From Janthinobacterium psychrotolerans (GTDB lineage: Bacteria; Pseudomonadota; Gammaproteobacteria; Burkholderiales; Burkholderiaceae_D): a DNA stretch of 64,000 bases. Each line of letters opens with the position of its first letter. Within the stretch, counting starts at the first letter, position 1. Of this stretch, positions 18,153-26,739 are shown piece by piece. Below the pieces are notes generated by a model. It was given only the letters and a program-made list of their open reading frames with translations. It did not search any database and was not told the DNA's origin. The stretch covers positions 62,001 through 126,000 of the forward strand of contig NZ_LOCQ01000056.1 in the NCBI RefSeq assembly GCF_001677885.1, given 5' to 3'. The position numbers were made by a program, and so were the translations under genes.

Positions 18153-18932
18153 CTACGCTATCTGATTGAAAAGCTTAAAGAAGTTGCCCGTCGTCTGCTC
18201 GGCAACCTGGGCCAGCGGAATACCTTTCAACGATGACAGGTATTCCGCCACATGCGCCACATAACCGGGTTCATTCATGCGGCCACGAAACGGCACCGGT
18301 GCCAGGTAAGGCGAATCGGTCTCGATCAGGATGCGCTCCAGCGGCACTTCCAGCGCCACGGCCTGCAGGTCTTTCGCGCTCTTGAAGGTGACGATGCCCG
18401 AGAACGAAATATAGAAACCCATGTCGATGGCCGCTTTCGCCACCTCCAGGGATTCCGTAAAGCAGTGCATGACCCCGGCCACGCCACCATCGGCCACGCC
18501 AGCGCCCTCTTCACGCATGATGCGGATGGTGTCCTCGCTGGCCGCTCTTGTGTGAATAATCAAGGGTTTACCCGTGATTCTTGAAGCTTTGATGTGCGTG
18601 CGAAAGCGCTCGCGCTGCCATTCCAGGTCACCGGTCAAACGGAAATAATCGAGCCCCGTCTCGCCAATCGCAATGATTTTCGGATGGTCGGCCAGGCGTA
18701 CCAGGTCGTCCACCGACGGCTCCGGCGTATCTTCATAATCGGGATGCACGCCGACCGACGCAAAAATATGCGGATACTGCTCGGCCAACGCCAGCACCTG
18801 CGGAAAATCGGGCAAATCGACCGACACGCACAAGGCGTGCGTCACCTTGTTCTCGGCCATTTTGGCCAGAATCTCGGGCATGCGAGCAGCCAGCTCGGGG
18901 AAATTGATATGGCAATGGGAATCGATATACAT
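18153..18932 (-). CDS. tatD: TatD-family metal-dependent deoxyribonuclease
   Basis: 259 aa from ATG 18932, which gives the usual N-terminus MYIDSHCHI. Metal-binding motifs of the TIM-barrel hydrolase are in place: DSHCHI, GETGLDYF, IHTRAA, MHCFTES and ETDSPYLAP. Members are 3'-5' exonucleases active on DNA damage intermediates. It follows holB in the block mltG-tmk-holB-tatD-ankyrin, but an acetyltransferase gene and a structured repeat come between it and holB. Confidence 0.93.
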   Translation of the reverse strand: MYIDSHCHINFPELAARMPEILAKMAENKVTHALCVSVDLPDFPQVLALAEQYPHIFASVGVHPDYEDTPEPSVDDLVRLADHPKIIAIGETGLDYFRLTGDLEWQRERFRTHIKASRITGKPLIIHTRAASEDTIRIMREEGAGVADGGVAGVMHCFTESLEVAKAAIDMGFYISFSGIVTFKSAKDLQAVALEVPLERILIETDSPYLAPVPFRGRMNEPGYVAHVAEYLSSLKGIPLAQVAEQTTGNFFKLFNQIA

Positions 18933-18960
18933 AAACAGAATTGTACCGGAGCCAGACCAA

Positions 18961-19144
18961 CCATGTAGAAACCACATGGCGCATGAAGCGGCAGAAGACG
19001 CCAGCCCAGGCTCCCCGGGCCAAGCGAGCCCGAAAAATGCCGAGGGCAAGGCGCAGCGACGAAGACAGTACGCAAGTACGGCGAGGAAGCTGCAACGCCG
19101 CCATCGGCATTTTCTCGGGCTCGCGACTACGGCCCGCTGGTTTT
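18961..19144. other. Nested inverted-repeat element, candidate structured RNA
   Basis: Starting at the left: a hairpin CCATGT-7 nt-ACATGG (18961-18979); then a long stem in which CGGGCC and GCGAGCCCG with AAAAATGCCG (19016-19042) face CGGCATTTTCTCGGGCTCGC and GGCCCG (19105-19136). Inside it GGCGCAGC (19050-19057) faces GCTG-CAA-CGCC (19089-19099), and the tip is GTAC-GCAA-GTAC (19068-19079), a GNRA tetraloop when read on the plus strand. The plus strand ends GCTGGTTTT, terminator-like. It carries no coding frame of note and lies between two minus-strand genes. Confidence 0.6.
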
Positions 19145-19164
19145 AACGTTCTACGAATTAACGA

Positions 19165-19680
19165 TCACGCGACACGTTTACCTAAAATAATCAGATCACG
19201 CTCAACACCATCCAGATTCGCCACCTTCGGCAAATTGGCCCACTCCTCAAACCCGAACTTGCGAAACAAGCCCAGCGACGGCGCATTATGGCCGAAGATA
19301 AATCCCAGTACGGTATGCACCCCAACCGCAGGCGCATGCGCAATCGCCTCGGTCAAGCCATAAGCGCCAATCCCCTTGCCCCGTGCCTCCGGCGCAATAT
19401 ACACCGACAACTCCGCCGTGCCCGAATACGCCGGACGGCCGTAAAAATTCGAGTACGACAACCACCCCAGGACAGCGGGGGCAGCAGACTCATCGGCCAA
19501 AGACTCGATGATCCACAAAGGCCGCTTCTCCGGCGTATGCTCATGAAACCAGGCCAGGCGCGACTCGACCGTCACCGGCTCCGTATCGGCCGTCACTTCG
19601 CGCGAGGCGATGGTGGTGTTATAGATGGCGACAATGGCAGGCAAGTCGGCAAGTGTGGCAAGGCGGTGGCGATAGCTCAT
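19165..19680 (-). CDS. GNAT-family N-acetyltransferase (phosphinothricin acetyltransferase-like)
   Basis: 171 aa from ATG 19680; a TTG at 19692 would add four residues. The N-terminus LPAIVAIYNTTIASREVTAD and the acetyl-CoA loop ELSVYIAPEARGKGIG match the pat/bar-like branch of the GNAT fold, which acetylates amino groups of amino-acid-like compounds such as phosphinothricin or methionine sulfoximine. The substrate here is unknown. The gene occupies the place between holB and tatD where many beta- and gammaproteobacteria carry pilZ. No clear ribosome binding site is seen. Confidence 0.87.
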   Translation of the reverse strand: MSYRHRLATLADLPAIVAIYNTTIASREVTADTEPVTVESRLAWFHEHTPEKRPLWIIESLADESAAPAVLGWLSYSNFYGRPAYSGTAELSVYIAPEARGKGIGAYGLTEAIAHAPAVGVHTVLGFIFGHNAPSLGLFRKFGFEEWANLPKVANLDGVERDLIILGKRVA

Positions 19681-19726
19681 GTGATGTGTCAACTATGAAT
19701 GGCAACTATTTGTTTTAAAAGACGAA

Positions 19727-20755
19727 TTATTGGCAACTTGAAGTATATTCGAGCAGCATGTCTTCCAGGAAAAGCTTGGGTGACAGCGGATGGTCGGCAA
19801 TCGCGCGCCGCTCGTTGGCGGCCTTGATGGCCGCCATCAGGCGGCTGATATGGATGCGTCCCGCCAGCGCTTCGAGCTCGCGCTTGTGACGCGGATAGTA
19901 GCGCACGGTGCCGGCCAGCTTCATGGAAAACACGTCATACAGCCAGCGCTGCAAGCTAGCCACCAGAGGGCTCAAGGGCGACTTTTGCAGCTTGTCGGCC
20001 GCCCTCAGGGCCGCCTCCACACCGGGATGGGCCAGCACCTGCAGCAGCTGCTCGGTTTCCTCGCGGCCGCCCGATTCGGACTGGGCCAGCGCCGCCAGTG
20101 GCGCGCCGCCCTGCTCGCGCAGCCAGCTGTCGGCGTCGTTCAGGCCCTGGCTTTTCAGCCAGGCCAGCGCCTGTTCGTGGCTGGGCATGGGCAAGGCAAA
20201 CTTGCGGCAGCGCGACAGGATGGTTGGCAGCAAACGGTCCAGGCTGTTCGACGACAGCAGGAACAAGGTGCCCGGCGGCGGCTCTTCCAGGGTTTTGAGC
20301 AAGGCATTCGAGGCCGGCGTGTTGAGCGCTTCGGCCGGATACAGCACCACCACGCGCAAGCCCTGGCGGTGCGTCGAGATGTTCATGAAGTCGGCGAGGT
20401 TGCGGATCTGCTCGATCTTGATGTCTTTCGACGGCGTCTTGCTCTTGGCGCTTTTTTTGGCGCTCTCCTCGCCTTCGCCGTCCTCAGGCAGGTCGTCTTC
20501 CAGCGCTTCGGGGCGCACGCGGCGGTAGTCGGGATGGTTGCCTTGCACAAACCAGCCGCAGGAGGCGCAGGCGCCGCAGGCATGGCCGTCGGTGCGCACG
20601 TTTTCGCACAGCAAAGCCTGGGCGAAATGCTCGATGAAGTCGGCCTTGCCGATGCCTTGCGCGCCGTGGAACAGGATGGCATGCGGCATGCGCGGGCGCA
20701 AGGCCTGCAATTGCCGCCAGGCATCCTGCTGCCAGGGATAAAGTGAATTAGTCAT
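19727..20755 (-). CDS. holB: DNA polymerase III delta' subunit
   Basis: 342 aa from ATG 20755; the upstream TTG at 20764 is less likely. It has the clamp-loader AAA+ fold with HGAQGIGKADF, a zinc module CGACASC with an earlier Cys in LLCEN, LLKTLEEPPPGTLF, and the sensor region SRCRKFALPMP. A Lys/Ser/acidic insertion (about residues 88-112) enlarges the domain compared with E. coli HolB. The subunit is the rigid stator of the complex that loads the beta clamp. The start is 5 bases after the tmk stop, in the conserved order mltG-tmk-holB. Confidence 0.93.
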   Translation of the reverse strand: MTNSLYPWQQDAWRQLQALRPRMPHAILFHGAQGIGKADFIEHFAQALLCENVRTDGHACGACASCGWFVQGNHPDYRRVRPEALEDDLPEDGEGEESAKKSAKSKTPSKDIKIEQIRNLADFMNISTHRQGLRVVVLYPAEALNTPASNALLKTLEEPPPGTLFLLSSNSLDRLLPTILSRCRKFALPMPSHEQALAWLKSQGLNDADSWLREQGGAPLAALAQSESGGREETEQLLQVLAHPGVEAALRAADKLQKSPLSPLVASLQRWLYDVFSMKLAGTVRYYPRHKRELEALAGRIHISRLMAAIKAANERRAIADHPLSPKLFLEDMLLEYTSSCQ

Positions 20756-20760
20756 CTCAA

Positions 20761-21402
20761 TCAATCACTTGTGGAATTGTTCTCAAGCAGAACATCAAGC
20801 AGTTTTGCAAGCTCCACTTGAATGGCGGCAATGCTTTGCGTGGAATCGATGATACGAAAACGCTGCGGGAACTGCGCCGCGCGGCGCAGGTACTCGTTGC
20901 GGGTGGCGGCAAAAAAGTCGGCCTGCTCCTGCTCGAACTTGTCGAGCGCGCGCGTGGCGTCCAGGCGCGCACGGGCCACGGCCAGCGGCACGTCGAACAG
21001 CAACGTCAGGTCAGGCTGCAAATCGGGATGGACCCAGCTTTCCAGCGCCTCCATCTTGCGCAAGTCCATGCCGCGCCCGCCGCCCTGGTAGGCAAAGCTG
21101 GCGTCGGTAAAGCGGTCGGAAACGACCCACTCGCCGCGCGCCAGCGCGGGCGCGATCACTTGCGCGATGTGTTCGCGGCGGCTGGCGAACATCAGCAGGG
21201 CTTCCGTTTCCAGGTGCATTTTTTCGTGCAGCAGCAGTTCGCGCAGCTTTTCGCCGAGGCTGGTGCCGCCCGGTTCACGCGAGCAGACCAGCGCCACGCC
21301 ACGCTGGCGCAGGTAATCGGCGACAAAGCCGATATGGGTCGACTTGCCCGCGCCATCGATGCCTTCGAAGGTGATGAAGCGGGCGATAGATGTTTGATTC
21401 AT
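20761..21402 (-). CDS. tmk: Thymidylate kinase
   Basis: 213 aa. P-loop [11 protein letters not shown], the substrate-binding REPGGT, the DRF motif in [14 protein letters not shown], and a Lys/Arg-poor LID segment after GRGMD. It phosphorylates dTMP to dTDP for DNA synthesis. It is the middle gene of mltG-tmk-holB, 21 bases after mltG. Length is normal for the family. Confidence 0.96.
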   Translation of the reverse strand: MNQTSIARFITFEGIDGAGKSTHIGFVADYLRQRGVALVCSREPGGTSLGEKLRELLLHEKMHLETEALLMFASRREHIAQVIAPALARGEWVVSDRFTDASFAYQGGGRGMDLRKMEALESWVHPDLQPDLTLLFDVPLAVARARLDATRALDKFEQEQADFFAATRNEYLRRAAQFPQRFRIIDSTQSIAAIQVELAKLLDVLLENNSTSD

Positions 21403-21423
21403 GAAGCAACTTATCTTGAAATG

Positions 21424-22410
21424 TTAACGCTGGTATTTATTGACGGCGCGGTTATGGTCGGGCAAGTTATTCGAGAACTCGCTGGTGCCATTGCCGCGCG
21501 CGACGAAATACAGCGCCTCGGTGCGGGCCGGCGCCAGCGCGGCCGTCAGCGACTGCGCGCCGGGCAAGGCGATCGGCGTGGGCGGCAGGCCGCCGCGCGT
21601 ATAGGTATTGTAAGGGTTGTCCGCTTCCAGGTCGCGCTTGCGGATCTTGCCCTGGTAGGCGTCGCCCATGCCGTAGATCACGGTCGGATCGGTCTGCAGC
21701 AGCATGCCGGTTTTCAGGCGGTTGACAAACACGCCGGCGATCATGGCGCGCTCGGACTTTTGCCCGGTCTCCTTTTCCACGATCGAGGCCATGATCAGGG
21801 CCTCGTACGGGTTCTTGTACGGCAAGGCCGGATCGCGCTTGTCCCACGCTTCGGCCAGGCGGGCGATCATCGCCACGTGGGCCTGCTTGAAGATCTGCAT
21901 CTCGCTGGCGCCCTTGGCAAACAGATAGGTATCCGGAAAGAACAGGCCTTCGGGCTGCGCATATTCGGGGCTGATTTTCGCCATCAGTTCACGGTCGCTC
22001 AGTTGCGCCGTATCGTGCTTGAGACCGGGGTGGACCGCCATCACCTGGCGCATCTGCCTGAAAGTCCAGCCTTCGATGATGGTCAGCGACTCTTGCGCAA
22101 ATTCGCCGCGCACCAGTTGCGTGATCAGTCGCTGCGGCGAGGTGCCAGGCTTGAGCTCATAGGAACCCGCCTTGATCTTCGAGGTCTTGCCCTCGATGCG
22201 CGCGAGCAGGTTGAACAGCAGCGGCTCGATCGGGATGCCGGCATCAAGGATCTGCTGGCCGGCCGCATGGGCGCCACTGCCCGGCGCGATGGCAAACGCA
22301 ATCGCCTCGCCTTCGGTGGTGATGGGCTGCTGGGCCCAGTACGCAAAGGTGGCGCCAGCACCGATGGCGGCGATGACGGTACAGACTACAAGTTTTTTAA
22401 AGAAAGCCAT
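21424..22410 (-). CDS. mltG: Endolytic murein transglycosylase MltG
   Basis: 328 aa. One N-terminal membrane anchor (about 5-27) then a periplasmic domain with the family motifs EGWTFRQMR, EGLFFPDTY, the catalytic-Glu region MASIVEKETG, RLKTGMLLQTDPTVIYG, and YNTYTRGGLPPTPI. It cuts nascent glycan strands and sets their length. It is the first gene of the minus-strand operon and diverges from ygfZ; the 186-base gap contains a TATAAT at 22548 on the plus strand that more likely serves ygfZ. Confidence 0.95.
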   Translation of the reverse strand: MAFFKKLVVCTVIAAIGAGATFAYWAQQPITTEGEAIAFAIAPGSGAHAAGQQILDAGIPIEPLLFNLLARIEGKTSKIKAGSYELKPGTSPQRLITQLVRGEFAQESLTIIEGWTFRQMRQVMAVHPGLKHDTAQLSDRELMAKISPEYAQPEGLFFPDTYLFAKGASEMQIFKQAHVAMIARLAEAWDKRDPALPYKNPYEALIMASIVEKETGQKSERAMIAGVFVNRLKTGMLLQTDPTVIYGMGDAYQGKIRKRDLEADNPYNTYTRGGLPPTPIALPGAQSLTAALAPARTEALYFVARGNGTSEFSNNLPDHNRAVNKYQR

Positions 22411-22596
22411 TGTTCCGATTCTTGTGATGCGCGCCAGTCAGGGATACGGCGCGCTGAGCATGATCTTTCATATGTGAATAAAACCCGCTGAAAGCGCCGC
22501 TAACCGGACGATTCCGTCCGCTGCCGACGCGTTTGACGCGACATCACTATAATGAACCCGTAATCATAATGCTTAATTGCTGATCTAATGGAAATT

Positions 22597-23673
22597 ATGA
22601 ATAACTGGAATCAATTTTTACTGGCGCAAGGCGCCCGCAGTGCCGATGGCGGCGCGGCCGCGATTGCCGATTTTGGCGCCGCCTTGAGCGTGGCCCAATT
22701 GCAGGACGGCTTTGTCGCGCCCATCACCGACCAGGGCCTGATCGCCGTCAATGGCGATGACGCTGCCAGCTTTTTGCACGCCCAGCTGACCAATGACGTG
22801 CAACACCTGAACCAGGAGCAAGTGCGCCTGGCCGGCTATTGCACGCCGAAAGGCCGGCTGCTGGCCAGCTTTTTGATGTGGAGAAACGCCACCACCATCT
22901 ACCTGCAGCTCTCGCGCGGCATCCAGGCGCCGATCCAGAAACGCCTGCAGATGTTCGTGCTGCGGGCCAAGGCCACGCTGCATGACGCCAGCGTGGACGA
23001 GACCAGCCAGGTGATCCTGGGCCTGGGCGGCAAGCATGCCGCCGCCGCGCTGTCGCCACGGTTCGACAGCCTGCCGGCCACGCCGTTCAGCAAGATCGAA
23101 AGCAATGCGGGCACATTGCTGCGCGTGGCCGATGCGTTTGGCCAGCCGCGCTACCAGTGGCTCACTTCCGCCACCAACGCCGAAGCGGTCTGGCCGCAAC
23201 TGGTCGCCAAGCTGGCCAAGGGCGGCAACAACGCCTGGCAATTGTCGGAAATCCATGCCGGCGTGCCGCAGATTACGCTGCCGACGCAAGAGCAGTTCGT
23301 GCCGCAGATGGTCAATTTCGAACTGCTGGGCGGCGTCAATTTCAAGAAAGGCTGCTACCCGGGACAGGAGATCGTCGCGCGCAGCCAGTATCTGGGCAAG
23401 CTCAAGCGCCGCACCACGCTGGTCAGCATCGATAGCGAAGACGCGCAGCCCGGTGCCGAACTGTTTGCCGTCAGCGACCCGCAACAGCCTTGCGGCATGA
23501 TCGTCAACGCGGCGCCCAATGGCGCGGGCGGCGTCGATGCGTTGGTGGAAATGAAGCTGGCCGCCATCGAAGAAGGCGCCGCCTCCGCAGGCGCGGTCAG
23601 GCTCGGTTCCGGCGAAGGCGCCGCGCTGCGCTTCCTGGCCATGCCCTATGTGCTCGACGCACTCGACCTGTGA
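22597..23673 (+). CDS. ygfZ: Folate-binding protein YgfZ
   Basis: 358 aa from ATG 22597; an in-frame ATG at 22588 would add three residues. The GcvT-like fold carries the YgfZ signature KGCYPGQEIVAR with its conserved Cys near residue 250. The protein binds tetrahydrofolate and helps assemble or repair certain iron-sulfur enzymes. It diverges from mltG, an arrangement common in proteobacteria. Two further genes follow closely. Confidence 0.94.
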   Translation: MNNWNQFLLAQGARSADGGAAAIADFGAALSVAQLQDGFVAPITDQGLIAVNGDDAASFLHAQLTNDVQHLNQEQVRLAGYCTPKGRLLASFLMWRNATTIYLQLSRGIQAPIQKRLQMFVLRAKATLHDASVDETSQVILGLGGKHAAAALSPRFDSLPATPFSKIESNAGTLLRVADAFGQPRYQWLTSATNAEAVWPQLVAKLAKGGNNAWQLSEIHAGVPQITLPTQEQFVPQMVNFELLGGVNFKKGCYPGQEIVARSQYLGKLKRRTTLVSIDSEDAQPGAELFAVSDPQQPCGMIVNAAPNGAGGVDALVEMKLAAIEEGAASAGAVRLGSGEGAALRFLAMPYVLDALDL

Positions 23674-23680
23674 GGACGCC

Positions 23681-23971
23681 ATGAAAGACTTGTATATCTA
23701 TTACCAGGTGAAAGAAGAACACGCACAGGCGCTGGAAGCGCGCGTGCGTTCCTTGCAGGCAAAACTGGCGGCCGGCTCGGGCGTCTCGCCCCAGCTCAAG
23801 CGCCGCCCGGAAAGCCGCGACGGCTTGCAGACGTGGATGGAAATCTATCCGGTGGTCGGCGAAGGGTTTGCCGAACAGCTGGCGGCTGCCGCCGACGAGG
23901 CCGGCTTGCTGAGTCTGACGGCGGGCGGGCGCCATGTGGAGATCTTCATGGACTTGCCCCCATGTGCCTGA
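23681..23971 (+). CDS. DUF4936-family protein
   Basis: 96 aa, ATG 8 bases after the ygfZ stop with GAGGA ahead of it. It opens MKDLYIYYQVKEEHAQALEARV and has WMEIYPVV in the middle, the pattern I know as DUF4936, a small betaproteobacterial family often next to ygfZ. Soluble, probably a ferredoxin-like fold similar to antibiotic monooxygenase domains (inference). The last 10 bases overlap the next gene. Confidence 0.8.
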   Translation: MKDLYIYYQVKEEHAQALEARVRSLQAKLAAGSGVSPQLKRRPESRDGLQTWMEIYPVVGEGFAEQLAAAADEAGLLSLTAGGRHVEIFMDLPPCA

Positions 23972-24699
23972 TCGTTTTTGCCTGGAAAGTCAATCCGCAT
24001 GTCCCGCTGATTGCCGCCGCCAACCGCGACGAATTCTATGAACGCGCCAGCGCGCCGGCAGGCAGCTGGCCGGAACACCCGCAAGTCTATGCGGGCCGCG
24101 ACCTGCAGGCAGGCGGCAGCTGGATGGGCATCACGCAAATGCCGGCGGGCGCCTCGCGCTTTGCCGCCATTACCAATATCCGCAGCCCGCAAGACCACCG
24201 CGCCGATGCACCGTCGCGCGGCGCGCTGGTGGCCGACTACCTGGCCGGTTCCATGTCGGCGCAGGACTATATCGCGCAGATCCGTCCAGGCTGCGCCGCC
24301 TACAACGGGTTCAACCTGGTGCTGGGAGACGCCGACACGCTGATCTGGTTTTCCAACCGTGGCGATGGCGATCCACGCAACGGTTTACCGCTAGAGCCGG
24401 GCATCTATGGCCTGTCGAACGCCCTGCTCGATGCGCCCTGGCCCAAGGTGCTGAAAACCAAGGCGCAGTTCGCCAGCCTGATGTGCCTGGGTGCGCCGGA
24501 CGAAGCCTATTTCGAGATGCTGGCCGACACCACGCGCGCGCCGGACTTCCGCCTGCCCGACACCGGCGTGCCGCTGGACCTGGAACGGGTGCTGTCGGCC
24601 GTCTGCATCGAAACGCCCGGCTACGGCACCCGTACCTCGACCGTCGTCAAGCTGTTCCCCGATGCGCCGGGCGAGCTGCATGAATTGCTGGTGCAATAG
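23962..24699 (+). CDS. NRDE (TANGO2-like) family protein
   Basis: 245 aa. It begins MCLIVFAW and has the name-giving NRDEFYER motif near residue 20, followed by GRDLQAGGSWMGI, TNIR and GYGTRTSTVV, all typical of the NRDE/TANGO2 family. The second-position Cys could act as an N-terminal nucleophile if the Met is removed. Molecular function is poorly known; eukaryotic relatives affect heme or lipid metabolism. It is the last gene of ygfZ-DUF4936-NRDE, and converges on the next gene with 5 bases between stops. Confidence 0.9.
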   Translation: MCLIVFAWKVNPHVPLIAAANRDEFYERASAPAGSWPEHPQVYAGRDLQAGGSWMGITQMPAGASRFAAITNIRSPQDHRADAPSRGALVADYLAGSMSAQDYIAQIRPGCAAYNGFNLVLGDADTLIWFSNRGDGDPRNGLPLEPGIYGLSNALLDAPWPKVLKTKAQFASLMCLGAPDEAYFEMLADTTRAPDFRLPDTGVPLDLERVLSAVCIETPGYGTRTSTVVKLFPDAPGELHELLVQ

Positions 24700-24704
24700 A
24701 GCCG

Positions 24705-25487
24705 TTAGCGTAGTGTCACATAGTAGCGCGCGGCCAGCTGGTGCAAATAGCTGGTGCCGCGCAGCTGGCGGTACTGCTCGCGCAGCCGCTCGACCGTGGC
24801 GCCCGGCGTGCCGAGGCTGGCCGCCACGTAGTAATCGGAATCGTCGGACAGCAGGATGGCGCGCTTGACGATACTCTCCGGCACGCCGGCGCTGGCGCAC
24901 AGGCCGCGGATGGAATGCGGATTGCCGACGAGCAGGTCCACCCGTCCCACCAGCAGCTTGTTCAGGCCCGACAGCGCGTTATTGGCCAGGTCCAGCCGCT
25001 TCGCCAGCCCCATCTGCGCCAGCTGTGCATGGGCGATATCGTCGCGGTTGACCGCGGTGATATAGCGCGGCAGATCGTTCAGGCTGCCCACCTGCACATC
25101 ATGGCGACGGGTGAGCTGGTACAGATACACCTGGCGCCGCGCCAGCGGCGCGATCCACTGGAACTGCTTTTCGCGCGCCGGCGTGCGCGCCAGGCTGAAG
25201 ATCAGCACATTGGGCAGCTGCTGCGCCATGCGGTAGGCGCGCGCCCACGGGTAGGCCGACAGGCTGTAGGCCAGGCCCGCGCGCTCGACCAGGGTGCGCG
25301 CCACTTCCACGCTGTAGCCGGTCAGCCTGCCTTGCTCGATATAGTTGAACGGTTCGAATTCCTCGGTCACCAGCATCAGGCGCGGCGCCGGCGCCTGGGC
25401 GCCAGCACGGCCGATCGCCGCAAGTCCCAGCAAGGCCAGCATTGCCGCCACCGTGGTCCGTCGCCTGCCTTGCTTTGCCTTGGTCAT
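24705..25487 (-). CDS. Periplasmic solute-binding protein, family 3 type
   Basis: 260 aa from ATG 25487, with a twin-basic N-terminus (KQGRRRTT) and hydrophobic segment to about residue 35, so exported. The rest is a two-lobed PBPb-type domain: TEEFEPFNYIEQGRLTGYSVEV, then AYPWARAYRMA and an LLVGN strand late. No transporter genes are adjacent. Orphan proteins of this sort in related bacteria often lack a permease and may act as sensors or lectin-like binders; the ligand is unknown. It is related in type to the protein at 59316. Confidence 0.83.
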   Translation of the reverse strand: MTKAKQGRRRTTVAAMLALLGLAAIGRAGAQAPAPRLMLVTEEFEPFNYIEQGRLTGYSVEVARTLVERAGLAYSLSAYPWARAYRMAQQLPNVLIFSLARTPAREKQFQWIAPLARRQVYLYQLTRRHDVQVGSLNDLPRYITAVNRDDIAHAQLAQMGLAKRLDLANNALSGLNKLLVGRVDLLVGNPHSIRGLCASAGVPESIVKRAILLSDDSDYYVAASLGTPGATVERLREQYRQLRGTSYLHQLAARYYVTLR

Positions 25488-25601
25488 TGCAGATGTTACT
25501 CCATCGGTCACCCCGCCCTTGATCCTGGCGAACGGCCTCCACAATACACCATTCCCCTCCAGAAACAATGCATATCCTGGTGAAAGAGCGAGCGTTCGTC
25601 A

Positions 25602-25633
25602 AAAAGAAAGCGCTTGCGCAAGCGCTTTCTTTT
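25602..25633. promoter_or_regulatory. Perfect 32-bp palindrome, LacI-type operator candidate
   Basis: AAAAGAAAGCGCTTGC followed by its exact inverse complement. It contains two AAGCGCTT half-palindromes 4 bases apart, close to the known LacI/GalR-type operator core with central CG. It lies 80 bases ahead of the LacI-family gene and in the divergent gap, so autoregulation and control of the sugar operon are likely. Confidence 0.75.
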
Positions 25634-25713
25634 GTTTAGGATGGCATCAAACGCGGCAAAGCCGTGCATCAAAATCATATAACAAGAATAAAAACAGACC
25701 ACTTGGAGACCCC

Positions 25714-26721
25714 ATGGCCACCATGGAAGATGTAGCAAGGGCGGCGGACGTATCGCTGTCGACCGTCTCGCACGTCCTCAACGGCACGCGCAAGGTCAGC
25801 CCGAAAACCGTCGCCGCCGTCAACGCTGCCATGCAGCACATCGGCTACGTGCCCAATATGCTGGCGCGCGCCCTGGCCGGTTCGTCTTCGGGCACCATCG
25901 GCGTGGCCATCTCCGCCTTTACCAATCATTATTTCAGCGAAACCGTGCGCGCCATCGAGGCCGCCTGCACGCGCCACGGCCTGATGATGCTGTTTTCCGA
26001 TACCCATGACGATCCCGAACAGGAGCTCAAGGTGGTGCAGAACTTGCACCAGCGCCGTGTCGACGGCATCGTGCTGGCGCCGTCGGGCGACCCGCAGGGC
26101 CGCGCATTGGAATATCTGCAAAGTAACAAGATCGCCTCGGTGCTGGTCGACCGCATGTCGCTGCAGGCCTTCGACCAGGTCGGCGTGGAAAACATCGAGG
26201 CCACCTGCGAGCTGGTCAGCCACCTGATCGTGCACCACGGCCACCGCCGCATCGGCTTTATCGCCGGTGCGCCTGGCCTGTCGACCACCGACGAACGTAT
26301 CGACGGCTACCGCCTGGCGCTGTCGCGCGCCGGACTGGCTGTCGACCCGGCCCTGCTGCGCTGGGGCCATTCCAACCTCGAACGCAGCGGCGCGGCCACG
26401 CGCGAATTGCTGGCCCTGCCCGCCACGCAGCGGCCGACGGCGATTGTCGCCGGCAATAACCTGATGACCATCGGCACCATGCATGCGCTGCGCGATGCGC
26501 AACTGGCCGTGCCGCAAGACATGGCGCTGGCCGGCTTCGATGATTTCGACTGGGCCGATTATTTCAGCCCGCGCCTGACCGTGATGGCCCAGCCGCTGGA
26601 AGAACTGGGTGCGATGGCGGTCGACCTGCTGATCGAGCGTCTTGCCGACCCACAACGCGCGCAGCATGTGCAGCGCTTGTCGCCGGTGCTGCGCGTGCGC
26701 AACTCCTGTGGCTGTTCCTGA
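25714..26721 (+). CDS. LacI-family transcriptional regulator
   Basis: 335 aa from ATG 25714 with GGAG 8 bases ahead. The N-terminal helix-turn-helix (MEDVARAADVSLSTVSHVLNG) and hinge helix (NMLARALAG) bind DNA. The RbsB-like effector domain follows (about 60-330) with IGVAISAFTNHYF and DGIVLAPSGD. Its sugar ligand is probably the substrate or an intermediate of the downstream operon. xylB starts 18 bases after its stop. It lies downstream of a perfect palindromic operator candidate. Three Cys close the C-terminus (NSCGCS). Confidence 0.93.
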   Translation: MATMEDVARAADVSLSTVSHVLNGTRKVSPKTVAAVNAAMQHIGYVPNMLARALAGSSSGTIGVAISAFTNHYFSETVRAIEAACTRHGLMMLFSDTHDDPEQELKVVQNLHQRRVDGIVLAPSGDPQGRALEYLQSNKIASVLVDRMSLQAFDQVGVENIEATCELVSHLIVHHGHRRIGFIAGAPGLSTTDERIDGYRLALSRAGLAVDPALLRWGHSNLERSGAATRELLALPATQRPTAIVAGNNLMTIGTMHALRDAQLAVPQDMALAGFDDFDWADYFSPRLTVMAQPLEELGAMAVDLLIERLADPQRAQHVQRLSPVLRVRNSCGCS

Positions 26722-26739
26722 TTCCCTGACCTGAAGACC

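Noticed and set aside
25602-25633. The 32-bp palindrome as an intrinsic terminator
   Set aside because: It has a T4 tail, but it lies upstream of both divergent genes rather than after one, and its AAGCGCTT cores match LacI-type operators.
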